A stretch of DNA of 64,000 nt from Streptomyces capillispiralis (GCF_007829875.1 NZ_VIWV01000001.1:5240501-5304500), one strand, 5' to 3'; positions 25,839 through 36,312 are shown, numbered from the stretch's first letter. Notes: generated by a model from the letters alone, not told the origin. Numbers and translations: made by a program.

Positions 25839-25888
25839 CGGTCCGTGAGACCCTTGAGGGCAAGTGACCGCCGACCGAAAGCCTTGTA

Positions 25889-26335
25889 GTGACCGCAACC
25901 GACCGTTCCCTGGAGCTCGTCACCACCGCCGCGCAGGCGGCCGCCGACAAGCTCGCGCACGACATCGTCGCCTACGACGTCAGTGACGTGCTGTCCATCA
26001 CCGACGCCTTCCTGCTGGCCTCCGCGCCCAACGACCGCCAGGTCAAGTCCATCGTCGACGAGATCGAGGAGCGGCTGAGCAAGGAGCTCGGCGCCAAGCC
26101 GGTCCGCCGCGAGGGCGACCGCGAGGCCCGCTGGGTGCTCCTCGACTACGTCGACATCGTCGTCCACGTCCAGCACAGCGAGGAGCGTGTCTTCTACGCC
26201 CTGGAGCGGCTGTGGAAGGACTGCCCCGAGCTGGAGCTGCCCGAGGACGCCAAGGCCACCCGTGGCAAGGCAGCCGAGCACGCCCGGCTGCAGGAGGCCG
26301 AGGAGGCGACCGAGCCGGGGGGTGAGTGGCGGTGA
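25889..26335 (+). CDS. rsfS: Ribosome silencing factor (RsfS/Iojap family)
   Basis: 148 residues from GTG 25889. The compact domain has DIVAYDVSDVLSITDAFLLASAPNDRQV and the signature WVLLDYVDIVVHVQHSEERVFYALERLW, with the hallmark D-Y-x-D-x-V-V-H. RsfS binds L14 and blocks joining of ribosomal subunits when nutrients are short. The last 30 residues are a Glu/Ala-rich extension. The stop overlaps the start of the histidine phosphatase gene (GTGA). Confidence 0.95.
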   Translation: MTATDRSLELVTTAAQAAADKLAHDIVAYDVSDVLSITDAFLLASAPNDRQVKSIVDEIEERLSKELGAKPVRREGDREARWVLLDYVDIVVHVQHSEERVFYALERLWKDCPELELPEDAKATRGKAAEHARLQEAEEATEPGGEWR

Positions 26336-27000
26336 GCGCCACCGGTGAGGTGAGCGGCTCCGCGGGCCGGGGCCGCCGCGTCATCCTGTGGCGGCACGGC
26401 CAGACCTCGTGGAACGTGGAGCGGCGCTTCCAGGGCACCACCGACGTCGAGCTCACCGACACGGGCGTCGCCCAGGCCCGTCGCGCCGCCCGTCTCCTGG
26501 CCGGCCTCGGGCCGGACGCGATCGTCGCGTCCGACCTGAAGCGGGCCGCGGCCACCGCCGCCGAGCTCGCCGCGCTCACCGGCCTGGAGGTCACCCACGA
26601 CGAGGCCCTGCGGGAGACCTACGCGGGCGTCTGGCAGGGCCTGACGCACGACGAGATCATCGCCAGGCACGGCGACGAGTACACCGCGTGGAAGCGCGGT
26701 GAGCCGGTCCGCCGGGGCGGTGGCGAGCTGGAGACCGAGGTCGCCGACCGCGCCGCCCCCGTGGTGCTGCGGCACGCCGAGAAGCTCCCGGAGGACGGCA
26801 CGCTCGTCGTGGTCAGCCACGGCGGCACCATCCGCACCACCATCGGACGGCTGCTCGGCCTCCAGCCGCACAACTGGGAGAGCCTGGGCGGCCTCACCAA
26901 CTGCTGCTGGTCCGTCCTCGGCGAGGGCGCCCGCGGCTGGCGGCTGCTCGAGCACAACGCCGGCACCCTGCCCGAGCCGGTGCTCGGCGACGACGACTGA
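26332..27000 (+). CDS. Histidine phosphatase (phosphoglycerate mutase-like) family protein
   Basis: 222 residues. GTG 26332 overlaps the rsfS stop as GTGA, implying translational coupling; a GTG at 26326 is also in frame. VILWRHGQTSWNVERRFQG holds the catalytic RHG; EALRETYAGVWQG and VVVSHGGTIRTTIGRLLG give the remaining His/Arg pocket. Members dephosphorylate small phosphoesters or sugars. Fusion to the rsfS unit is conserved in actinobacteria, but the substrate is not known; a mutase role is unlikely. Confidence 0.92.
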   Translation: MSATGEVSGSAGRGRRVILWRHGQTSWNVERRFQGTTDVELTDTGVAQARRAARLLAGLGPDAIVASDLKRAAATAAELAALTGLEVTHDEALRETYAGVWQGLTHDEIIARHGDEYTAWKRGEPVRRGGGELETEVADRAAPVVLRHAEKLPEDGTLVVVSHGGTIRTTIGRLLGLQPHNWESLGGLTNCCWSVLGEGARGWRLLEHNAGTLPEPVLGDDD

Positions 27001-27040
27001 GGGGCTCCCGATCCGGCCCGGGACGCCCCGGGACCCGGAT

Positions 27041-27070
27041 TTCACTTTCTGGCAGGTCGCAGGCTAAAGT
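27041..27070 (+). promoter_or_regulatory. Putative promoter of tRNA-Ala copy 1
   Basis: TTCACT (27041-27046) and TAAAGT (27065-27070), 18 bp apart. The same TAAAGT hexamer lies upstream of tRNA copy 2 (27886-27891), which supports it. A 10-bp GC hairpin (27079-27101) lies between this box and the tRNA and may be part of the precursor leader. Confidence 0.45.
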
Positions 27071-27078
27071 TCTTCTTG

Positions 27079-27101
27079 TTCGCCCCGCCGAGCGGGGCGA
27101 A
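27079..27101 (+). other. Hairpin in the tRNA-Ala precursor leader
   Basis: TTCGCCCCGC-CGA-GCGGGGCGAA is a perfect 10-bp stem with a 3-nt loop, 29 bp before the mature tRNA. It has no counterpart before copy 2. It could steer RNase P or RNase E processing. Confidence 0.4.
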
Positions 27102-27130
27102 ACACCAAGTGGCCGCGTCGCGTGGCACTC

Positions 27131-27203
27131 GGGGCTATAGCTCAGTTGGTAGAGCGCCTGCATGGCATGCAGGAGGTCAGGAGTTCAATTCTCCTTAGCT
27201 CCA
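27131..27203 (+). tRNA. tRNA-Ala (anticodon GGC), copy 1
   Basis: 73 nt, not encoding CCA. Acceptor GGGGCTA pairs with TAGCTCC (one G-U). The anticodon arm is CCTGC-AT(GGC)AT-GCAGG, reading GCC/GCU codons. The T arm contains GTTCAATTC. Sequence identical to copy 2 at 27930. Confidence 0.97.
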
Positions 27204-27213
27204 CGTGACGAAG

Positions 27214-27245
27214 ATCCCGTCTCCCTCAGGGAGGCGGGATTTTTC
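27214..27245 (+). terminator. Intrinsic terminator of tRNA-Ala copy 1
   Basis: ATCCCGTCTCCC and GGGAGGCGGGAT form a 12-bp stem (one G-U) with loop TCA, running directly into TTTTC. It lies 11 bp after the tRNA 3' end. Confidence 0.85.
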
Positions 27246-27403
27246 GTTCCCGCACCTGAGCGGTCCGGCTCCGCCGGACGTATACGTCGGCGAGGCGCGG
27301 GGCCGTGTCCCGACCGGTACCCCGGCGTCGCTGACCGTGTCGGTCCGGTCGTGGCAGAATCAAACGGCCGGAAGGGGGCGCGGCCCGACGGGAGGGAGTT
27401 GTG

Positions 27404-27577
27404 ATGCCTGCGAGCATCCACGAGGAGGTCGACCACCTTCTCGGATCGGTGTCCACGCGACGGACCACGACCCGCCCCGGCCGTCCTTCCCCCGGTCGCG
27501 CCCACGGCGCCCGGCTCCGCGGTGACCACGGCGGGATCTCCTCCATGTGCACGGCCTGCGGCCACAGCCGGAGCTGA
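27404..27577 (+). CDS. Small protein ending in a CxxC motif (57 aa)
   Basis: ATG 27404 (or GTG 27401) has GGGAGGGAG upstream. The protein starts MPASIHEEVDHLLGSVSTRR, has a Pro/Arg/Gly-rich middle and ends ISSMCTACGHSRS, where CTAC could be half of a zinc knuckle. It ends 3 bp before the 77-aa cysteine-motif protein, whose ribosome-binding site (GGAG) lies inside this gene, so the pair is probably translated together. The pair is enclosed by the two tRNA-Ala genes. Function unknown; nucleic-acid binding is only a guess. Confidence 0.6.
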   Translation: MPASIHEEVDHLLGSVSTRRTTTRPGRPSPGRAHGARLRGDHGGISSMCTACGHSRS

Positions 27578-27580
27578 ACG

Positions 27581-27814
27581 ATGGGTGCACACAGGCGGAA
27601 GTGCGACTGGTGCGGCAGTGGAACGCCGATCGTCCGGGACATGGAACCGGTCAACGCCGACTACCAGTACTGGTGCGAGGAGTGCGCGCGGGCGCTGATC
27701 ATAAAAGGCGACCCCATCGAGACGTACCGCGAACTCGAAGGGGAGCCGATCTACGGCCGGCTGCTGGAAGAGCACTGCACGCTCAAACGCTTCTATTCGT
27801 TCGTGACCGCCTGA
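27581..27814 (+). CDS. Small zinc-ribbon-like protein (77 aa)
   Basis: MGAHRRKCDWCGSGTPIV supplies CxxC near residues 8-11 and YWCEECARAL a second pair near residue 34, spaced like a zinc ribbon; one further Cys (EEHC) is near 67. The rest is acidic with aromatic residues. ATG follows the stop of the 57-aa gene by 3 bp. It may be a small metal-binding regulator or an accessory subunit; no catalytic residues are visible. It is flanked by identical tRNA genes. Confidence 0.75.
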   Translation: MGAHRRKCDWCGSGTPIVRDMEPVNADYQYWCEECARALIIKGDPIETYRELEGEPIYGRLLEEHCTLKRFYSFVTA

Positions 27815-27860
27815 GCCCGGCGCGGGCATATCGGGCAGAGGCGGGCGAAGCGAAACCGAT

Positions 27861-27891
27861 TTGGTGTTGGCCCGGGTCGACCGTGTAAAGT
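27861..27891 (+). promoter_or_regulatory. Putative promoter of tRNA-Ala copy 2
   Basis: TTGGTG (27861-27866) and TAAAGT (27886-27891), 19 bp apart. The -10 hexamer equals that of tRNA copy 1; the mature tRNA begins 39 bp later. Confidence 0.4.
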
Positions 27892-27929
27892 TGGCGTCGC
27901 CGCCGGGGAAACCGGGCGGAGCAGGACAA

Positions 27930-28002
27930 GGGGCTATAGCTCAGTTGGTAGAGCGCCTGCATGGCATGCAGGAGGTCAGGAGTTCAATTCTCCTTAGCTC
28001 CA
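27930..28002 (+). tRNA. tRNA-Ala (anticodon GGC), copy 2
   Basis: All 73 nt are identical to copy 1 at 27131; flanks on both sides differ, so the duplication is old or maintained by gene conversion. CCA is not encoded. Confidence 0.97.
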
Positions 28003-28010
28003 CGGAAGTA

Positions 28011-28050
28011 GAGGGCGGACCATCCGAACGGATGGTCCGCCCTCTCTCGT
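28011..28050. terminator. Bidirectional terminator after tRNA-Ala copy 2
   Basis: Perfect 16-bp inverted repeat 28011-28026 / 28029-28044 (GAGGGCGGACCATCCG arms), followed on + by TCTCTCGTTG. It ends tRNA copy 2 and may stop transcripts coming from the minus-strand redox operon. Confidence 0.85.
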
Positions 28051-28066
28051 TGTGGCCGTCGCCGAT

Positions 28067-28092
28067 GGCGCCCTCACCGGAGTGAGGGCGCC
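28067..28092 (-). terminator. Terminator of the minus-strand redox operon
   Basis: GGCGCCCTCAC (28067-28077) pairs with GTGAGGGCGCC (28082-28092), an 11-bp perfect stem with a 4-nt loop, just past the stop codon at 28096. Confidence 0.7.
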
Positions 28093-28095
28093 GCC

Positions 28096-29706
28096 TCAGC
28101 GGCCCAGGGCCCGCCGGCCGCGGCCCTGCGAGAGCACCGGCAGATTCCGGGAGGGCGCCTTGGCCTGGGGCGTCTCGTCCTCGATGCGCAGGGCCAGCGC
28201 CGGGCAGCGGCGCACCGCGCGCAGCGCCTTCGCCTCGGCGAAGCGCGGCACCTGCGCCTGGGCCACCGTGGGGAAGCCGTCCGCGCCGAGCTGGAACACC
28301 TCGGGGAGGATGTCCGCGCACAGTCCGTGGCCCCGGCACAGCGTCCAGTCGACGTAGATCTTCTGGCGGCTGGGCCCGTTCTCCTCCCCGCCGCCGCCCG
28401 GGATGCCCGTGGGGGCCCTGCCCCCCTCGAAGAGCGGCAGGACGCCCGCCACGGGCCGTCCGCAGCCGTTGCCGAGGACATGGGCGGCGAGGTCGTCGGT
28501 GAACGCCTTGAGGGTCGACTCCAGGAACATCGCGGAACCGTCGGGGTGCGAACACGCCCCCCGCCGCTTCACGTTCCTGGCGACCTGCTTGACCGCCTCC
28601 AGGGCGGCCGGCCCGCCGCCGTTGAGGATGTCCTCCAGACCGCGCGCCGCGGCCGGCAGTCCCAGGTAGCAGGGGCCGCACTGGCCCGCGCTCTCCTCGG
28701 CGAGCCACTGCGCCACCCGCAGCGACTCGCCCAGCGGGCAGGTGTCCTGACTGATCGGCAGGATCGCGCCCGCGCCCAGCGAACCGCCCACCGCGTCCAG
28801 GGAGTTGCGGGAGACGATCGCCTCGTCGACGGTCGCCGCGTCGATCCACTTGCCGTGGTAACCGCCCGTCAGCACGCCCTGCGGCACCGGCGGCGCCCCG
28901 GCGAGCTGCAGGACGTACCGCAGCGGTACGCCCGTCGGCACCTCGATCACCATGGGGCGGGCCACCGCGCCGGACACCGTGAGCATCACGGTGCCCGGCT
29001 CGTCGTACAGGCCGGTGTTGCCGTAGCGCTCCGGGCCGATGCGTGCGGCGATGGCGAGCTGGGCGAAGGTCTCGGCGTTCGACAGCAGGGTGGGCGCGCC
29101 GCCGACGCCGCTGCGCGAGGCGCTGACCTTGCGGCCCGGCGGGACGGCCGGGCCGCCGTCGATGGAGCGGATCAGGGAGGCCGCGGCGCCGGTGACCATG
29201 CGGACCGGGTTGCGCTGCACGCGGGCGCGCAGCACCGAGCGGCGCCCGTTGTTCAGGCCGCGTTCGGCGAGCGCGGCCTCCATGGAGCGCTGCGTGGACT
29301 CCCGGGTGACCCCCACCACGAGCGTGCGGGCCCCCATGGCCTCGGCGCACAGCAGCGCGCCGTCCAGGATGAGGTGCGGGGCACGGTTGATCAGCACCGT
29401 GTCCTTGCGGCAGGCCGGTTCGTCCTCGCTGCCGTTGACGACGACGACCGGCCGGACACCGCGCTTGATCGCCGATTCGGCGACCGAGCGCAGCTTCTTG
29501 TGGAAGGGGAAGCCCGCGCCGCCGCGGCCCCTGAGGTTGATGCGTTCGGCGAGTTGCGCGAGCTGCTCACCGCCCAGGGGCTCGAGCGGCCCGTGCACCT
29601 TGAGGTGCATGGGCAGATCGAGCCGGTCGACAAGGTCGAAGCCCGACGTGAGCTGGGGAAGACCGACCACGCGGACTTCGGGTACGTCGGGCAGGGCCTC
29701 GTTCAC
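28096..29706 (-). CDS. NuoF-like flavoprotein fused to a C-terminal ferredoxin
   Basis: 536 residues. Residues ~58-215 match the NADH-quinone oxidoreductase 51-kDa (NuoF/HoxF) FMN-NADH fold, with GRGGAGFPFHKK and NGSEDEPACRKD. An SLBB-type segment (~235-300) follows, then an iron-sulfur region. There the family motif ESCGxCxPC reads ESAGQCGPC (~334-343), so the first Cys is Ala, with GACSHPDG (~384) downstream. The last ~80 residues form a small ferredoxin (CRGHGLC ... RCPAL, C-x5-C plus CP) of the 3Fe-4S kind. The ATG overlaps the upstream cytochrome-like gene as ATGA. It probably passes electrons from NAD(P)H to that membrane protein. It is not complex I, whose other genes are absent. Confidence 0.85.
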   Translation of the reverse strand: MNEALPDVPEVRVVGLPQLTSGFDLVDRLDLPMHLKVHGPLEPLGGEQLAQLAERINLRGRGGAGFPFHKKLRSVAESAIKRGVRPVVVVNGSEDEPACRKDTVLINRAPHLILDGALLCAEAMGARTLVVGVTRESTQRSMEAALAERGLNNGRRSVLRARVQRNPVRMVTGAAASLIRSIDGGPAVPPGRKVSASRSGVGGAPTLLSNAETFAQLAIAARIGPERYGNTGLYDEPGTVMLTVSGAVARPMVIEVPTGVPLRYVLQLAGAPPVPQGVLTGGYHGKWIDAATVDEAIVSRNSLDAVGGSLGAGAILPISQDTCPLGESLRVAQWLAEESAGQCGPCYLGLPAAARGLEDILNGGGPAALEAVKQVARNVKRRGACSHPDGSAMFLESTLKAFTDDLAAHVLGNGCGRPVAGVLPLFEGGRAPTGIPGGGGEENGPSRQKIYVDWTLCRGHGLCADILPEVFQLGADGFPTVAQAQVPRFAEAKALRAVRRCPALALRIEDETPQAKAPSRNLPVLSQGRGRRALGR

Positions 29707-30947
29707 TTAAAGCCTCCGGAAGGCGTGTTCCAAGGTTCGCCCGAACCCGGTGCGTCGAAGTCGTAGGACGACGAGGGCGACGCACCGGGGAGTGTTTCAG
29801 TGGCGGGACCGCTGTTGTACGTGTCGTTCGGGTTGTACGTGCCGTAGAGGGTGTTCGTCTCAGCGGTGTCGTACACATCACTCGAGCCGTAGCCCGAGCC
29901 GACCGGATTGTCGTAGGCCGGGATGGTGTATCCGGTGTCGTTGAGCGGGTCGTACGCCGACGGCGGGGCCTCGCCGACCGGCGGCGGGGAGGGGATCGGC
30001 CAGTTGCCGGAGGTGCTGGACGGGCCGTCCACGCGCGGGATCGCCTCCGTGCGCTGGAGGTCCGGGGGCAGCTCCATGCGGGCGGTCCCCTCGGTGAGGG
30101 GCGTGTCCCGGGCCGGCCGGCCGGGCGTCGAGACCGCGCGGTAGGCGGCCGCGAAGCCGTTCGCCGGTTCCGGGGCGGCGGCCCGTTCGGCGGTCTCGAA
30201 CAACGGGCGTTCTCCGCGCGGTCGCCCCTCGCCTCGCGCGGAGGCGCGCCGGCCCCCGTAGCCGGGCAGGGGGGACTCGGCCGCGCGGGACCTGCTCTCC
30301 TCCAGGCTGTCGCGGTCGCGCTGGTCGGCGGGGCCGAGCAGCGTGGTGATCCGGTCGGCGATTCTGCGCTTGACCGGGCGCGGGGAGGCGCGCAGCACCA
30401 GGGCCGCCGTGACGCCGGCCACGGACAGCCCGTAGAGGATCACGAAGACGGGCTTCGCGGCCCGGCCCGCGTACAGGCCGTGCACCAGCGCGGCGCACCA
30501 GGCCGGGTACGCCAGCATGTGCATCGCCCGCCAGCGGGCCGCGACCGGGGCCGGGGAGGCGAACCGGTTGCGCAGCACACCGGTGATGCCGACGAAGAAC
30601 ATCAGCAGGCCGGCGAGGGTGCCGAGCCCGATGAGGAAGGCCCGGCCGGTGACCACCTCGTCGTCGGTGAGGAGCAGCCCGAAGGGGATCACCGCGGCGA
30701 TCCACGTGGTGTGCTCCTGGGCGAGCTTGATGCCGATGTGCAGTACGAGGAAGACGATCGAGGCGACCGCGGTCGTGCGGTGCACCGCCTGCGCCAGGAT
30801 CCGCTGGCGGGGGCCGAGCAGGATCCGGTCCTGGGCGACGAGTCCCCAGATCACCGAGCAGCTCAGGCAGACCAGCGACAGGACGCCCACACCGAAGGTG
30901 AGGAACTCGGCGAGCCAGTCGTCCGCCGTGCTGTCGTCCGGCCTCAC
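29703..30947 (-). CDS. Heme-b-type (ferric-reductase/cytochrome b-like) membrane protein with Tyr/Asn-rich tail
   Basis: 414 residues. GTG 30947 is chosen because GGGAGGCAGG lies just upstream; a longer frame runs to 31052. Five to six hydrophobic helices occupy ~10-210. Paired histidines sit in helices as VHRTTAVASIVFLVLHIGI and in RAMHMLAYPAW / LVHGLY, a pattern fit for two hemes b. The C-terminal ~190 residues are disordered, rich in Pro, Ser, Tyr and Asn (TYNPNDTYNSG). Its stop overlaps the flavoprotein start by 4 bp, so the two are made together: flavin, Fe-S and heme in one electron-transfer unit. The acceptor (quinone, metal or an exported protein) is unknown. Confidence 0.78.
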   Translation of the reverse strand: MRPDDSTADDWLAEFLTFGVGVLSLVCLSCSVIWGLVAQDRILLGPRQRILAQAVHRTTAVASIVFLVLHIGIKLAQEHTTWIAAVIPFGLLLTDDEVVTGRAFLIGLGTLAGLLMFFVGITGVLRNRFASPAPVAARWRAMHMLAYPAWCAALVHGLYAGRAAKPVFVILYGLSVAGVTAALVLRASPRPVKRRIADRITTLLGPADQRDRDSLEESRSRAAESPLPGYGGRRASARGEGRPRGERPLFETAERAAAPEPANGFAAAYRAVSTPGRPARDTPLTEGTARMELPPDLQRTEAIPRVDGPSSTSGNWPIPSPPPVGEAPPSAYDPLNDTGYTIPAYDNPVGSGYGSSDVYDTAETNTLYGTYNPNDTYNSGPATETLPGASPSSSYDFDAPGSGEPWNTPSGGFK

Positions 30948-31271
30948 GACCTGCCTCCCGGCGTCACGAGGCGAAGCGGGCAGGGCTCGGCCGCAGCCGA
31001 CCGGCCCCGTGCGGGGGGTGGGCTGCTGTCTGCGCGGAAGTTCATGGGGCAACTCCGAAAGGTTCGGTAAAGCGGTCCCGCTGCCGAACTCTAGAGCGCG
31101 TCATACCGGGGAGTACGAGGTTTGAGTTATTGCGCTGTTACCAAATGACGATCCGCTCGTTGTGATGTCCCTTAGTGGCAGTTACGCGAAGTAACCCCGC
31201 GTTGACGGGACGGCGTCACCGGCGCGACCGGCGCGTCGCGGCCGGATCGACGACTGCGGTACCCTGGCGCC
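30948..31271. other. Divergent intergenic region between the redox operon and leuS
   Basis: 324 bp without a credible gene. 31090-31195 is AT-richer than its surroundings and should hold the promoter of the minus operon. GTTAC-GCGAA-GTAAC (31181-31195) is a short inverted repeat and a possible operator. TACCCT (31260-31265) is a -10-like box for the leuS leader, 6 bases from its ATG. Confidence 0.5.
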
Positions 31272-31310
31272 ATGCGTGCCGTACGCCTTCTGCTTAGCGG
31301 GCCGCGCTGA
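31272..31310 (+). CDS. Leucine leader peptide of leuS (12 aa)
   Basis: MRAVRLLLSGPR followed by TGA. Three consecutive Leu codons are CTT-CTG-CTT; CTT is rare in such GC-rich genomes, so decoding would be sensitive to charged tRNA-Leu. ATG lies 6 bases after TACCCT, so the message likely starts at or near it. The peptide is followed by an RNA fold that covers its stop codon and then by a terminator, the layout of classical attenuation. It precedes leuS by 123 bp. Confidence 0.75.
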   Translation: MRAVRLLLSGPR

Positions 31311-31380
31311 TCAGTCCCGACCGCCGGTGACAGGCCGGTCGGAATCGGCGCGGCGTCCCCTCCTGTGCGAGGGGATTTTT
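31301..31380 (+). promoter_or_regulatory. Transcription attenuator upstream of leuS
   Basis: Outer helix: 31301-31311 pairs with 31344-31354 (11 bp, one G-U) and includes the leader stop codon. Inner hairpin: CCGACCG (31317-31323) with CGGTCGG (31336-31342). Terminator: TCCCCTC (31356-31362) with GAGGGGA (31369-31375), then TTTTT. A ribosome stalled on the Leu codons would disturb the outer helix. How that frees RNA polymerase is not obvious, as no clear antiterminator partner for the terminator stem was found. Confidence 0.7.
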
Positions 31381-31433
31381 CATTTCCGGCACCGCAGCAG
31401 CAGGCAGAGACGATCGATGGAGCATTGAGGATC

Positions 31434-34301
<2,868 letters not shown>

Positions 34302-34521
34302 GGTGAGCCGCGGGGGCCGTGCGGCGTGATCCGCCGGGCGGGTCCCGGGGTTCGGCGTGGCCGGGGCTTGGCGTGATCCGTCGGGCGGGTCCCGGGTCCG
34401 GGTGGTCCCCTACGGGCAGGTTCGGGGTTGGTCAGGAACTCCGGGCCTGCCCGTTGCGTTTACCGTTGAAGAGCGGCGCGAAGTGCGCCCGGACAGCGAG
34501 AAGGCCCGCAGGAGGAGCTTC

Positions 34522-35265
34522 GTGGAGACGGTGTTCGCAGTGGTCGCCCTGCTCTTCGTGCTCTTCGTCGTGCTCGGCGTGTACGCCACGGTGAAGGTCG
34601 TCGGTGCCGCCAAGCGCAGCGCCGACCGCCACCTCACCCAGGCCCGCCGCACGGTGGAGGACCACACCCTGAGGGCCAAGGCCTTCGCCCAGCCCGGACC
34701 GGCCGGTGAGATCGCCCAGCTGAGGTTGAAGCTGCGCACCTCGATGCGGGCCACCCAGGAGGCGCTGGAGGCCGCCGTCGCCGAGGACAGCTCCCTCAAG
34801 GAGTCGCTCGGCCTCTTCCAGCGGCTCAGCGCGCACGGTTATGAACTGGACGGCGAGCTCAGGCGGCTGGAGTCCGAGCCGGACCGTGCCACGCTCGCCG
34901 AGCGGCTGCCCGACCTGCGCGAGCGCACCGAGCGCGTCACGAGTGCCGCCGACTCCCTGCGCTGGGCCGCCCGCGACCGCGCCCGCCACTTCGCGTCCGA
35001 CGACCTGGACACCCTGAGCGAGCAGATCGACATGGAGGCCGGCGCCCTGCGGCACTGGACCACCACGGAGCCCGGCCCGACACCGCCGCCCTGGCCCGAA
35101 GCCTCCGCCGACGCCCCCTCGGCCGGGCAGACCCGACCGGAGACCTCGGGGACGGCCGGGGCGCGCGAGCCGGAGAAGGAGCCAGAGCGGCCCGCCATCA
35201 CCCCGCCCGCACCGCGTCCCACCTACCCCTGGCAGAAGAAGCCCCGCCCCGAGAGCACCACTTGA
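34522..35265 (+). CDS. Membrane-anchored coiled-coil protein, unknown function
   Basis: 247 residues. GTG 34522 has GGAGGAG 4 bp upstream; a longer start near 34483 would add ~13 basic residues. A single N-terminal helix (VFAVVALLFVLFVVLGVYA) is followed by ~150 residues of charged heptad-like helix (LRRLESEPDRATLAERLPDL) and a Pro/Glu-rich disordered tail. The tail and helix probably face the cytoplasm or the periplasm depending on topology, which cannot be fixed here. No domain was recognised. It lies between leuS and the DegV gene and has its own start. Confidence 0.75.
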   Translation: METVFAVVALLFVLFVVLGVYATVKVVGAAKRSADRHLTQARRTVEDHTLRAKAFAQPGPAGEIAQLRLKLRTSMRATQEALEAAVAEDSSLKESLGLFQRLSAHGYELDGELRRLESEPDRATLAERLPDLRERTERVTSAADSLRWAARDRARHFASDDLDTLSEQIDMEAGALRHWTTTEPGPTPPPWPEASADAPSAGQTRPETSGTAGAREPEKEPERPAITPPAPRPTYPWQKKPRPESTT

Positions 35266-35337
35266 TCCGGACACGGCCGCACCCGGCCCGCGGGGCCGGG
35301 CTGCCGCACGGGCACTACGCCAGGTAACCTCCAGCTC

Positions 35338-36183
35338 ATGTCCCGCCATGTCGCGATCGTCACCGATTCCACGGCCTACCTGCCGGCCCGGACGATGGAG
35401 CGGCACCGCATCACGGCGGTACCCCTGACCGTGGTTCTCGGCGACCGCGCGCTCGAAGAGGGCACCGAGATCTCCACCCGCTCCCTCGCCCAGGCTTTGC
35501 AGAAGCGGCGCCCGGTCACGACCTCCCGGCCCGGCCCGGAGGTCTTCGCCGAGACGTACCGCAGGGTCGCCGAGTCCGGAGCGACCGGCATCGTCTCCCT
35601 CCACCTCTCCGCCGAACTCTCCGGCACCCACGACGCGGCGGTCGTCGCCGCCCGCGAGGCGCCGGTGCCGGTGCGGGTGGTGGACACCGGCATGATCGCG
35701 ATGGCGCTCGGCTTCTGCGCCCTCGCCGCGGCGCGGACCGCGGACGCGGGCGGCACGGTGGACGAGGCGGTCACGGCGGCGGAGAAACGCGCGGCGGGCA
35801 CCTCGGCCTACTTCTACGTGGACACCCTCGACTACCTGCGGCGCGGCGGCCGTATCGGCGCCGCGCAGGCCCTGCTGGGCTCGGCCCTCGCGGTGAAGCC
35901 GCTGCTGCAACTGTCGGGCGGGCGCATCGAACCCCTGGAGAAGGTCCGTACGGCGTCGAAGGCGATCGCCCGGCTGGAGGAGATCGCGGCCGAGCAGGCC
36001 GGGCGCGGGCAGGTCGACGTCGCCGTCCACCATCTCGCCGCCCCGGAACGGGCGTCGGCGCTCGCGGAGCGGCTGCGGACCCGGTTGCCGGGCCTGGCGG
36101 ACCTGCACGTCAGCGAGGTGGGCGCGGTGATCGGGGCGCACACGGGGCCCGGGCTGCTGGGGGTCGTGGTCTCGGCCCGCTGA
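35338..36183 (+). CDS. DegV family fatty-acid-binding protein
   Basis: 281 residues from ATG 35338, seven bases after TAACCT (leaderless). The fold is seen in VAIVTDSTAYLP at the N-terminus, TSRPGPEVFAETYRRV, VSLHLSAELSGT and VDTLDYLRRGGRIGAAQALLG. DegV/FakB proteins hold a fatty acid and present it to a FakA-type kinase; no fakA is in view. It is directly upstream of comEA, in the same direction. Confidence 0.93.
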   Translation: MSRHVAIVTDSTAYLPARTMERHRITAVPLTVVLGDRALEEGTEISTRSLAQALQKRRPVTTSRPGPEVFAETYRRVAESGATGIVSLHLSAELSGTHDAAVVAAREAPVPVRVVDTGMIAMALGFCALAAARTADAGGTVDEAVTAAEKRAAGTSAYFYVDTLDYLRRGGRIGAAQALLGSALAVKPLLQLSGGRIEPLEKVRTASKAIARLEEIAAEQAGRGQVDVAVHHLAAPERASALAERLRTRLPGLADLHVSEVGAVIGAHTGPGLLGVVVSAR

Positions 36184-36312
36184 GACGGCGGGCCGCGTGG
36201 CCCCCGGCTTCCGTTACCCGTGCGGGTGACGGAGTTGTCCACAACCGGCCGGTGATCCCCAGGAATCGGGCAAGATCATCGCGGGTGGGCCGGGGTGCCG
36301 GATCCTCCTGCC

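Noticed and set aside
27205..27525. A 106-codon plus frame after tRNA-Ala copy 1
   Set aside because: It runs through the terminator and in another frame over the better-supported 57-aa gene.
31190..31433. T-box riboswitch before leuS
   Set aside because: No T-box consensus (AGGGUGGNACCGCG type) or specifier loop found; a leader peptide explains the region better.
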